A stretch of 64,000 nt of DNA from Nematostella vectensis (Eukaryota > Cnidaria > Anthozoa > Actiniaria > Edwardsiidae): contig NC_064042.1 of the NCBI RefSeq assembly GCF_932526225.1, positions 4,385,001 to 4,449,000 of the forward strand, given 5' to 3'. This document shows, piece by piece, positions 35,561 to 48,400 of this stretch. The position numbers and the translations under genes are program-made. The notes beneath the pieces are model-generated. The model was not told where the DNA came from, did no database searches, and saw nothing but the letters and a program-made list of their open reading frames with translations. Position 1 is the stretch's first letter. Each line of letters begins with the position of its first letter.

Positions 35561-36165
35561 ACAGTACTTTGCTTGTTATTACTCCTCCCCCTAAGAGCAA
35601 ATGATTTGGCTATCCTTTCAGTTACTGTCTTTTTTGCTTGTTATCAGACCCCACCCCCACCCTTAAGAGCAAATGATCTGGCTATATCCATGCATTTTCT
35701 ATGCTTTTTGCTTGTTATCAGCCCCCTATCAAATACAGGAAAGAAGCTACATCCATACAGTAATAGCACAATGCAATACAATACAATAAAGTTTAAGTAC
35801 CTTTTCTTGTTATCAGGGTTGTTGTTGAAATTTTCATATTCCTGCCTAGCAAATACTGTACAGGAAAGATGCTACATCCTTACAGTAATAGTACTTTCCT
35901 TGTTATTAGGGTTGTTGTTTAAAATTACCTATGTATCTCCTTTTAAATACAGAAAAGACTAAGGCTCTTCTAACATACCAAAAGAGCAAATGATCTGGCT
36001 ACCGCAATAACAGAACTTTGCTTGTTATCAGGGTTGTTGTTATTGAAAATTACATAATCTCCTCCTATTAAATACAGAAAAGACTAAGGCTCTTCTAACA
36101 CACCAAAAGAGCAAATGTTCGGGCTACCGCAATAACAGAACTTTGCTTGTTATCAGGGTTGTTGT
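35560..36165 (+). repeat. degenerate tandem array ending at ACOT9 exon 1
   Basis: Diverged units carry agagcaaatgatctggct, then ttgcttgttatcag, then ggttgttgt. The last two units, about 120 bp each, are closely alike. The final unit runs directly into the ACOT9 start region. Confidence 0.7.
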
Positions 36166-36166
36166 C

Positions 36167-39100
36167 ATGTGGTCAAGGCAGGTGTGGGTAAGAGGTCGGT
36201 TAATGGCAAGCCTCGCTGGGACTGCACAAGAACCAAGCATGATGGATATGGCTGACAGTAAGTGATTTCTTGGCAAATAAAACTAGATTACAATTAACTA
36301 AAAATACATTAAGCTTGTGGAACACCTTATTTTAAATATAATAGAATCAAAAAGCCCAAACTGTCGTGATCTCAAACCAGAACAATAAATACAATACACC
36401 AAAAACTGGAATTTGACTCTGACAAATTTTCGTCTTTATTAAGACTTCTTCAGGGCAGACCCTGAAGAAGGCCCTGAAGAGTCTGCCTTGAAGAATTCTT
36501 ATTAAAGACGAAAATTCGGCAGAGTCGAGTTCCAGTTTTTGGTGTATTATTTTAAATATATATATATCTAATATTTCCCATTTTAGTTGCTCGCCATCTC
36601 AGGCAGACAGTTGGAGGCACAAAAGAATTTTGGAGGTATGCAAACAATAAGGTTACAGAATGAAAATAAATTGAGTCAGATAAGTGTGGAGGTGATACAG
36701 TCACAGGCAGCCCAAGCTCATTATATGTAATTTGACGGTCAAATTTCAAAATCTTCAAAATTGTGTATTAATGAATAAAATGACTCGCAATGACTCACTT
36801 ATTGTGTCGTTTATTACTTGACCGAGTTTGAAGTCATTCGACTGGGATTTTATTATTGAATTTTGACCGTCAAATTACATATAATAAGCTTGGGCTGCCT
36901 GTGATACAGTATTAGAAATTTATAAGAAGGTAATGCAGACTCAAACCCAAGATTGGCAAAGGGGGGAGGGGGTGTACAGTTGTACATAGCATAGTAAAAA
37001 AAGCATAGTAAAAAAAGCAAAGTGACCCACTTTTTGGCTGCCAAGGGGGGGGAGTTGTGTGTACACCCTGCACATCCACCTGTGAAGGTGCCTGTAAGGA
37101 CAAGAAGAGCAAAAAGTTAAGGCTGTCAAAGGGAACCACTTTGCCATCTCTGTTGATCAAATTAAGCAGCTGTACATCTAGTTCTAGTTACAGTCACACA
37201 GTTCACACTCTACAGATATGCACTCTCTGTTTGATCTTGCATAATTCATTAGTTTCAATAGTCAGTACCGTATTTACTCAAATAAGCTCCTCCCTAGAAT
37301 ATGCGCCTCCCTGAAATTAGGCCCCCTTAGAACAAAAACTATTAAGTGCCCCCCTCCCCTCCCCAGGTTTTATGTAACTGAGTAAAATGACCATCATGAA
37401 AGCACTGTGCTGGGGCGCTTATTAGGGTAAATACAGTAATCACATTTCACAATAAACTAGTTTAAGATTGATAGGGATCAATTCTTACCAGAAAAACATG
37501 ATCATGTATTGTTAAATGCAAACAGTAGATCACAATTCAGTTGGTGTAATGATCATCATATGTATGTCCTTATTCCTTCTGCTTATCTTAACCCATCCAG
37601 CGGGGAGACGACAAGACCTACAAACCTACCCCCCCTTGAGCAGCCAGAGTCACAGGATATGTTGCCAGCCAGATGCATGGCCGACAGCTTCCAGGTCGCA
37701 TACCTCCCTCTTGGGTCAGATCGCAAGCGCAGGGAAAAATATCTTAACTTTTACAATATGGTTAGGTATGATAAATTGGCAATAAGTAATTTCTCATAAT
37801 ACTTGATAACTATGTTTGATTCATGAGATAAAGCAGTAAAAGCTCCAAATCCCTCTGATATCCCCTTGATATTTGTTTTAGAATTGGAAAAATACTTGAG
37901 GATCTTGATATTCTTGCAGGTATTTTTTTTATTATCTTGAATTATGTCACTACCAAAAAGCATCTATGTATATATACACAATACACCTTGTAATAACACT
38001 TTCTATATTTTACTATATTGAAGGCTGGATAGCATATTTTCACATCCATGGAAGCAAGCAAGAACTTTTGTCTGGGATGTCTCCACACACTGTTGTCACT
38101 GCACTTGTAGATAGAATAGGTAATTTGATGGTGGCCATGATGATGCTTAAGGATGATGATGGAGATGATGATGATGCTAAATGATGACGATGGAGATGAT
38201 GATGATGATGATGATGATGCTAAGGATAGTTGTTGTGATGGAGGTGATGATGTTGTCAGACTGTACTGATGTTTGTTGATGGCATAGTTATATGATCATG
38301 TTGATGATGTTACTGGTGATGGTTTGAATGATGAGAAATACAGTGTGGTGATAAACAGTGATGCTGGTACTGATGGTGATGATAGTTGATAGTTGATGGT
38401 TCGAGGTGTTTTGGTGCTATTATGGTGGAGATTTGGTGATTATTGTTGTAATGACAATTGATTGTGGTAGTGAAGGATAATGATGATCGTGTTGGTGTTG
38501 GTGAAAGAAATTAGTATGTTTTGGTGTTAGGTGGGTGGATGTGATGATGATGATGATTTTGATGATGGTGATGATGATGCTGCTGATGGTGATGGTGTTT
38601 ATAATGGAAGTGAGCATGCTTGAGTGGAAGTGATGACGCAGGCCATGTGACAGGTTTGGATAATAATGTTTTTTATCTGGTTATGCTCATGTTAACATGA
38701 GTACATGGCTGAAATATTTAACCTTCAATTATATGAAAACAGTTCTGTAATATTATACTGATATTATTATATCAGTATAATATTATTATTATTATTTATT
38801 ATACTGAACATTCTTTTTCCAGACCTGCATGATCATGCAGTCTTACCAGATCAGGATATAAAAATGGAAGGTACATTCAATATAAGACAAATACAGTGGT
38901 GCACCATACAATGAGAAAACAATGTGATGAGGCCTTTCCATTCGGGCAGTACGCAGCTCTTACAAGCTGCAGTTTGATTGGGCAAATGAACAATATCCGC
39001 ACCTCGACACAAAGAACAAGAAGAATAGAGACAAAAGAACTCCTTTGTAGAACAAAGATAATAGGAGACAAAGCAGCTGCGTACTTACTCTCCCCTTCAA

Positions 39101-42100
39101 GAGCTCTTGAATCCCCACCCCCTCCTGTCACTTTTAAAGCATTCATGTGGATGTTTATAATCACCAGGGAATGTTACATGGGCCGGCAGGAGTTCCATGG
39201 AAGTTACCATGAGATTGAGTCAGGTATGCAGGCAAACGTCTAGTAAGCCAGCCTCCTATGCAGAAGCATTTGGTTTTGGGCTTCCTGTGCACTCTGCTGC
39301 CTGTGCCAGGAACCCTTTGCTCCCTGTGTACATAGGGAACCCAAAACCCTAAAGCGGCTGCATAAAAGCCTATACTACTAGGAAGAAGATATGCTTGTGA
39401 AGTGAAACATGTCATTTAGTATGTGGAGAACATTGGAATTATTGCCTGCTGATTAAAAAATGATAAAAAAAAATCCATTTTTATCACTTACAAGATGTCA
39501 GCATTTGCTATTTACAGGCATCAGCTTGAATAAAAGTGTTTGTTTTACTGAATGGCGAAATGAGAATGGTAAAATGGGGATTTCGTCAGTATGATGAGTT
39601 CATCAGTAGAGTCGAGAGTCACGTGATGGTTTAGTTTTTTATCATTCATGCCATGTCACGGCAGTGATAGGGAAATATGTCTGAAAAATTGGCCTGGATT
39701 TGCAAACACTTCTTATAGATGGTAATATTTATAAGAAATAGGGATAACATTATTAATTGAGAAGGGAGTGATAAAAATGATGTGTTATTCTCCCATTCCT
39801 GATCCCTAGGACCGCTAATAATCAAGTTTTGTTTTGTTTTTCTACCCTAGCTGAGGGCGGACGCACACTTTAAGCATCTTCTTGACGCTCGCTTTCTAAT
39901 GGTTTCTCGAGACGTACACAAAGGAAAGTAAGTCAATGACATTATACAGTCAAATTTTACAAATAAATGCAGAGAAAATAGACCCCTTAAAATGCTGTCT
40001 AACAAATAAAGCAAGGTCTACATTTAATATATATAGTAATATATACCTGCACGGAGAGCCCCCCTCCCCTTCACGCACACATACACAAACATTTTTTACA
40101 GTAAATTTTGTTCATGATCTAGCATAATCTATCTATTGTCGATTCTCGTGTTTTTCACTCACATAGGGCCGCGATGGTGAATCCTCTTGTTGCAGAGACC
40201 CCCGAAGAAAGAGAGATTATACAGAAAGGAGAAGGTATGGAAGTAAAAAAAAAACACATCTTTTTAAAACCATGGTATTCTTTACTTCTATTTTCATTTC
40301 AGTACGAAACACTTTTCGGAAATTCTCACGCGGGGTAATTTTCACGATTTCCCGCGCATCTATTTTCACGCACACTTCTGTTGTTTTTTGTTTGTGTTAT
40401 TTTTTCATATTTTTCATTATTTTTTTTGTACTTTGTGGTTATTGATGTGTTTCGCGTATTGTGAATTCATGGTAAAAAATTTGAAAATGTCCGGTTTTTT
40501 TTCTCAGAAAACCACGTGCTGACGTTGGATAGATGGAAAACCGCTTTGACAAAAGTTGCACCAACAGCCGAGGAAAGCCAAATAATTCACAACTTGATGC
40601 TGAAGTCTTCTCTTTTGTAAGTTGAGCTTTTGCTCAGCAGATGTCAATGTTCTGCGACCTCTCCTCGATTTCTAATAGCTGAATTGCATTTTAGCTTCCG
40701 TCATTCAAAACCCTTGTAACGGTTTTAGTAGCCGCCCTGATGAAGGACTGAATTTAAAGTCCAAAACGTTGGAACTTTTCGACCTCTGTTTTGTCTGTTT
40801 TCCCTATACTTTAATTGGCCAGCACTGAAATGGTTTCCAATCACTCCAATAAGGCACGGACCAATCTAAAAGCTTAATGTCATTCTTTTAGTTCGAACGG
40901 AAAAAGCCAGAAAGCGGTTAAGTGGTTGGAAATTATGAACAAGAATTTGCAGAGTATTGAAAATCGCATTTTAGAGGTGGCTCGGCAGTGCTGGACTGCA
41001 TAAAAACGTATCTTTTAGTTGTTATGGTTAGATCAGGGCTTCTGGAATTACGCGCTTGTGCGGAAGCGCGTAATTTGGCTTTTTCCGCGTAATCCGCGTA
41101 ATCCACAAATTTCCGCGTAATTTGGCTAAATTTTGAAAGACAAAACATTTAACTCCACAGCTGATGTGTTCCTTTAGGGTTCTTACCTCTATTTCTCGTA
41201 AAAAAGAGAGATATTCTTCGTAAGAGTGCGATATTTCGAACTGAATTTCGAAAACAAATAAAATGACTACAGGCGGTTTTTGCTAAACCGCGACGGCCTA
41301 GGACTAATAATAAAATACCTTTTTTAATTGGCTGGTGGCTAGGAGCCAATGAAAACTTGCCTAAGATGTTTTAACTCAAAAAATTAACCTTTTCAAGTTA
41401 TTTCGTGCTTTCCTTCGGTACAAAATGTAGTTTGGGCGTAACAGTTGATATTCCGTGTAATTTAGCGCATAATTCAGTAAAGAATCCTGCAAAATTTCGA
41501 TTTTTAAAGAAAAATGTATTGCCAAATCTCGCTTAATTTTCCGCGTAATTTAGCGCGTAATTTAGCAAAGAATCCCGCGTAATTTTGAGTTTTTTTTCCG
41601 CGTAATTCCAGAAGCCCTGTTAGATACAAATTATCACCGTGTTGTTGTTTAGTGACACAAGTGTCAAGACGTCCGCACAGAACAAGAATGACCAGATAGT
41701 GATGATGGGCGATACAGAGCTCAGTTCCCTCTCCATCTGTAACCCACAGGTAACCCAAGATGCTTTCACGTGTCCTCCATGGTTTGTGTCCGGTTTCAGT
41801 CTCTCTATTACGCTATTTCTAGGATTTCAGTGTATCACCACACAGAGAAGTCGAAGCCCATGATGCATAGCGTGCAACACGGACTTTAAATTATTTTGTT
41901 ACAAATAAAAAATAAACAGCCAAGCTATTTAGCCTCGCAGAGCGCCGAAGGGCTGACGCCCGACACGTCAGCACAATTACTCTGTTTCATAGAGGCGTAC
42001 ATCATACTTTTCAGGCTTGTATTTTCTACACCACGCCTACAGAGATCATCTAGGTTTTCAACAGCTTGTATGTAGTCTTTCTACAGTCAATCTACTATGT

Positions 42101-45100
42101 AACCATACAGCCAACACATTACTTACATATTCCATTGTCTGAAATACACTTATTTCAATGAAGGTTGTCACTGCAAATAGCAAATGGCGATTGACAAATG
42201 GCTGTTCTACGACCGAAAGTAACCATGCGTCTCGAAAAATATGGATAAATCAAAACAATTATCCATTAAAAGTTACCAATGCTTGGCTCTAACATTGCTG
42301 GACTTTATTTAGCACCTTTAATTTTACTTATCATTAGTACCCATTCGCCATTTGCACTGACAACCTATTTTGAAATAGGTGTATTTACCATGAACTTTAC
42401 TGAAAATGCTGTTTGACCTACGCAGTCATGACGATGAATTAAGCGTCTCACCTGCTTTTTTGACTTTTAGCAACGAAACTCGCATAACAAGGTGTTCGGA
42501 GGGTACTTACTGAGGAAGGCCTTTGGACTAGCGTGGGCGAGTGCTTGCTTGTTTTGGTAAGGAAATTGTATGCTTTATGTACTAATGGCAGTAAATGAGG
42601 CGATTTCCTCATTGTATTCTTCATTGTAATCTTTCTATTGAAAACCGTACATAATGTGTGATGTCTTTTAATCGCACCAGTGGCTCCGCCTCAAGGCAGT
42701 GCTTCTAAATATTATCATATTAACGGGAAATGATATGGTGTCCTTACAGTCACACCAAGCTCGCTCGGCTTCAAGGCAGTGCATACATTTATATGTTATT
42801 ATAGTAATATGTATAGTAACATTTATATGTTATTAAAGGTTGTCTACCCCTCAAACAATTATCTGGCATTATCGAATTTCAAAAAACATCGACTTGTTCG
42901 TGCTTTCACAAGCATGAATTTCAAGCAACTGGTTACCCAGGTAACAAGACCTATTAGTGAAACTTGCCTTGATCATATTTTTAGTAATCGTCCCGAGAGA
43001 ATTCATTCCATCGGTACCAGAGACTTTGCATTGTCAGATCATTTGCCTGTGTTTGCTGTCCGGCTATACTCCAAAACGAAAAATCCACGTGCAATTCCCG
43101 GTAAAATCACGTATCGTAGGATGAAAGACCTTGACGAGTCGCGATTCCTGAGCAATTTAAAAACGATCCCTTGGGATACCGCTTTTTTGTTTGACACCAT
43201 AGATGACATTCTTGGCGCTTGGGAGCAGTTGTTTAATGGTGTTCTCAATAACCATTGTCCTTGGAGAGAGAAAAGGGTGGCACGTGTAAAACCGACGCCT
43301 TGGATAACTAAAGAGGTATTGCAATTAATTCAAAAACGTGATGCGCTGTTAAAGAAAGCTCGTCGTTCTTCCCTGGCTGATGACTGGGATTCTTATAGGT
43401 CAGTACGTAATAAAGCGTCTAATGCAATTAAATCTGCAAAGTATAAATTCTACAATAGCTGTTTTGAAGAAAATAAATCCAATCCTAAAGGAGTCTGGAA
43501 AATTATCAAATCGCTTATGGGTACTGATGAGAAAACAGAAAAACGCTCCACTTGTAATCTGAGTGCCAATGATTTTAATGTACATTTTACATCCATTGCT
43601 GATAGCTTGAGAAATCTACTACCAAGTGTACCGTTTGACATCTCAAAGCTGGAGCACTTTGTACTTTCCAGAAAGGACCCTGAAACTGTTTTCTCGATAC
43701 CGCGAATCCCTATTGGTTTTACAATTAATTGTCTTCAAACTTTGAACTTAAGGAAAGCTATGGGTATCGATAAATTCAGTGCAAAGATTCTTAAGCTGGC
43801 GGCACCTATTATTGCACCCTCAATTTCAAAGCTGATGAACTACTCTATCGAAAGTTCCGAGTTTCCAAAACGATGGAAAACGGCCAAAGTTACCCCTTTA
43901 TATAAATCTGGTGATCATATGGACAAGAGTAACTACCGCCCTATATCCGTCTTGCCCATCCTGTCTAAGCTTGTTGAGAGACATGTTCACAATCATTTTT
44001 ATGATTATCTTGTCGAAAACAAATTATTATATGCAAGTCAATCTGGGTTCCGCAGGCATCATGGAACTGAGACAGCATTAATTAAAGTAGTAGATAATCT
44101 CCTCTTTCAATTGGATAAGAACTGTGTAAGTGGTTTGCTCCTTATTGATTATCGAAAGGCTTTTGACATGGTTGACCATATTATCTTGATGTCAAAGCTG
44201 AAAGCCTATGGTTTAGACAAGAACACTACGTCATGGTTTGAATCCTATCTACGGGGAAGGCGACAATTTGTTTCTATTGACGGCGTGGACTCAGATCTTT
44301 CTGTTATACAACATGGAGTTCCTCAAGGAAGCATTCTTGGCCCTTTGCTTTTTGTTTTATTCATCAACGATCTTCCTTTTCATATTAGTTCACCTAAAGT
44401 GAAGATAGATCTTTATGCGGATGATACTACTATCTCGTTTTCAACCGATGTCAATAATACTTCCAATTTAGAGAACACTCTTAATTCAGTGATGAGGGAT
44501 GTGGAAGTATGGACCAATTGCAACAAACTTCCAATAAATGAGACGAAGTCAAAATCACTACTTGTGACTGGTAAACGCCTTGGAGAGAAAGCACCACACA
44601 GTAAATTATCCATTTCGACATCTAATGGAAACACGCTTGAATCAGTGGAATCAGTAAGACTCCTTGGACTGGATGTGGACAGTAAATTGACCTTTTCAGA
44701 TCACGCTGAAAGGACATACAAGAAAATTGCAGGAAGAATCGGCGTACTAAATAAGATCAAAGGTTGTCTACCCCTCAAACAAAGAACAAATTTCTATAAT
44801 GCCATGATCAAACCTTTGTTTAGCTATGCTGGGACTGTTTGGCAAACAGCATCAACTAAGGATTGTTTGTCAAGATTTCTAACTCTACAAAAAAGAGCTG
44901 CACGTCTAATACTCAACGCTGAACCCAGAGCGCCCTCAGTACCGTTGTTTAATAGACTTCAATGGCTGCCTTTCTATCTGGACAATCACATCTCAATGTG
45001 TTCTATTCTCTTTAAAAGGCTACAACTGATGGTGCCCGAATATCTAATTGAAACTCTTAAGCTGAACAATACACTTCATAATAGAAATACTCGTTTCTCA

Positions 45101-45375
45101 GGACTGAATTTTATAACTCCAAAGTATACTAGAAAAACCGAAGGTGGGAAAACGTTTACAGTAAATGCCATCCATAAATGGAACAATTTAGAAGCCAGCA
45201 TAAAGAAACTGCCTAATATAAGCTCTTTTAAGAACGCTCTCCGTCATAAATATCTTAATGAACAATTACTTTTAAATCATTTTAATATTTCGAATTAACT
45301 CATATTTCATTTTCTTTATTTAATCCTTTGGTCTGGGTGGGAATAGTATTTTTATAATTTGTATTGTAAATAGAG

Positions 45376-45411
<36 letters not shown>

Positions 45412-48400
45412 TGTATTATTTGTATGTATGAGTTTTGAGGGCCACAAGTTTACTAGTGTATTACACTATTAAGTGCCACCCTCTGTAAATAAAGTTATTA
45501 TTATTATTATTATTAAATGATATGATTTCCTTAAAGTCGCACCAAGCCTCAGTTCGTGGCCATGGACGACATCTGGTTTCGTCGCGGCGTTGAGATTGGC
45601 TCACTCATCGAGTTCACCTCACAGGTACTTCTGTGTTGTTATTGTGGTTGGTTGTGCTGATGATGAGATTGGCGATTATCAACGAGGCGATGGAATGATG
45701 GTGGTGGATGTGTTGGATGTGAGGGTGGTGGTGGATGTGAGGGTGTTGGTGGATGTGTTGGATGTGAGGGTGGTGGTGGCTGTGTTGGATGTGAGGGTGG
45801 TGGATGTGTTGGATGTGATGGTGGTGGATGTGTTGGATGTGAGGGTGGTGGTTGATGTGAGGGTGTTGGTGGATGTGTTGGATGTGAGGGTGGTGGTGGC
45901 TGTGTTGGATGTGAGGGTGGTGGTGGATGTGTTGGATGTGAGGGTGGTGGTGGATGTGTTGGATGTGAGGGTGGTGGTGGATGTGTTGGATGTGAGGGTG
46001 GTGGTGGATGTGTTGGATGTGAGGGTGTTGGTGGATGTGTTGGATGTGAGGGTGGTGGTGGATGTGTTGGATGTGAGGGTGGTGGTGGATGTGTTGGATG
46101 TGAGGGTGGTGGTGGATGTGTTGGATGTGAGGGTGGTGGTGGATGTGTTGGATGTGAGGGTGGTGGTGGATGTTGGATGTGAGGGTGGTGGTGGATGTGA
46201 GGGTGGTGGTGGATGTGTTGGATGTGAGGGTGGTGGTGGATGTTGGATGTGAGGGTGGTGGTGGATGTGAGGGTGGTGGTGGATGTTGGATGTGAGGGTG
46301 GTGGTGGATGTGTTGGATGTGAGGGTGGTGGTGGATGTGAGGGTGTTGGTGGATGTGTTGGATGTGAGGGTGGTGGTGGCTGTGTTGGATGTGAGGGTGG
46401 TGGTGGATGTGAGGGTGGTGGTGGCTGTGTTGGATGTGAGGGTGGTGGTGGATGTGTTGGATGTGAGGGTGGTGGTGGCTGTGTTGGATGTGAGGGTGGT
46501 GGTGGATGTGAGGGTGGTGGTGGCTGTGTTGCATGTGAGGGTGGTGGTGGATGTGTTGGATGTGAGGGTGGTGGTGGATGTGTTGGATGTGAGGGTGGTG
46601 GTGGATGTGTTGGATGTGAGGGTGGTGGTGGCTGTGTTGCATGTGAGGGTGGTGGTGGGTGTTGGATGTGAGGGTGGTGGTGGATGTGTTGGATGTGAGG
46701 GTGGTGATGGATGTGTTGGATGTGAGGGTGGTGGTGGATGTGTTGGATGTGAGGGTGGTGATGGATGTGTTGGATGTGAGGGTGATGGTGGATGTGTTGG
46801 ATGTGAGGGTGGTGGTGGATGTGTTGGATGTGAGGGTGGTGGTGGCTGTGTTGGATGTGAGGGTGGTGGTGGATGTGTTGCATGTGAGGGTGGTGGTGGA
46901 TGTGAGGGTGGTGGTGGCTGTGTTGGATGTGAGGGTGGTGGTGGCTGTGGTGGATGTAAGGGTGGTGGTGGATGTGTTGGATGTGAGGGTGGTGGTGGAT
47001 GTGTTGGATGTGAGGGTGGTGGTGGCTGTGTTGGATGTAAGGGTGTTGGTGGCTGTGTTGGATGTGAGGGTGGTGGTGGATGTGAGGGTGGTGGTGGCTG
47101 TGTTGGATGTGAGGGTGGTGGTGGCTGTGTTGGATGTGAGGGTGGTGATGGATGTGTTGGATGTGAGGGTGGTGGTGGGTGTGAGGGTGGTGGTGGCTGT
47201 GTTGGATGTGAGGGTGGTGGTGGATGTGTTGGATGTGAGGGTGATGGTGGATGTGAGGGTGATGGTGGTTGTGGTGGTGATTGTGTTGGAAGTGATGGCG
47301 GTCATATTGACGAAGGTATAGTGTAGTGATGATCATCGTGATGATGATGATGGTGCTGGTTGTGATAATTATGATAAAGATGGCAAGAGCCATAGCGTAG
47401 TGGTGATGATGGCAGATATATTAGCGATAATGTGGTGGCAATCATTATGTTACCTTTACCTTCCCCGCTAATAAATCCGTTTTTTTTACAGGTCGTCTAC
47501 ACCCCACCAGAACAGACAAACCGCTTTCAGATTATGGTAATTTGTATTACTAAAATTAATGATAATTAATTAATATTAATGATAATTAATTATTAATAAT
47601 ATTAATGATAATTAATTATTAATAATATAAATGATAATTAATTATTAATAATATTAATGATAATTAATTATTATCAATGATTAGAGTTGATTATGGTAAG
47701 TAACTATTTATTAAAATTCGGCATTAGCTAACATGAACCGCTATCATTAAGAAATATTTTTCTAGGAAAGGGACAGGTGATCGGGAGCAAAAGTTTTTTA
47801 AACAGGCTGGTTAACCAAGTTGATCACCCGAATGAAAAGACTGGCTATTTGGTACCCACGACGTATGACTCTTGATTCTCCCCAACGCGTGGCGAAAACG
47901 AGAATTACAAACGTACATGTATCAATTTTCCCCGTACTTACCAAAAAGAAATCGACGTAAGATTTTAATCTATGAGAGCAATACGTAAGCCGTGTAAAAC
48001 GGTGACGGCGCAGCGGCGTAGCTAGGATTTTTAACAGGAGGGGGCCCAAAAGGCCCTTTCAAGGCATTTTCTCCTGTATTTTAGATAATGTCTCATACAT
48101 TTACTGTATTTTTGGTTGCTAGAAGGGGGGGGCGGGCCCCCTAGGCCACCCCCCTGGCTACGCCGCCGCGGTGATGCTGAATATGATATTATTGCGAATT
48201 AATCTGGTGGAATTATGATATTTTTTTAGACTGTAGCCGACGTGCTTGACCCGGGCACTGGAAAGGTAAACAAACGAACACCTCTATTAACAAAGGGGAA
48301 AATTCGAGATTTTTGGCGCTAAAAGCGAGGCGCTAGCAGTCAAGCCGTGAAAATACATGAAACACCCGCACTCCCATTGTAATATACACGTAATGTGTAA

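Noticed and set aside
40890-41001. Candidate ACOT9 exon after acceptor cattcttttag
   Set aside because: It keeps phase but its translation does not resemble ACOT9 and runs to a stop; the exon at 41653-41749 continues the family sequence.
45614-47393. Minus-strand frames of more than 560 codons (His/Pro/Thr-rich)
   Set aside because: They are produced by the 27/18-bp minisatellite in ACOT9 intron 13, have several parallel open frames, and lack any non-repeat domain.
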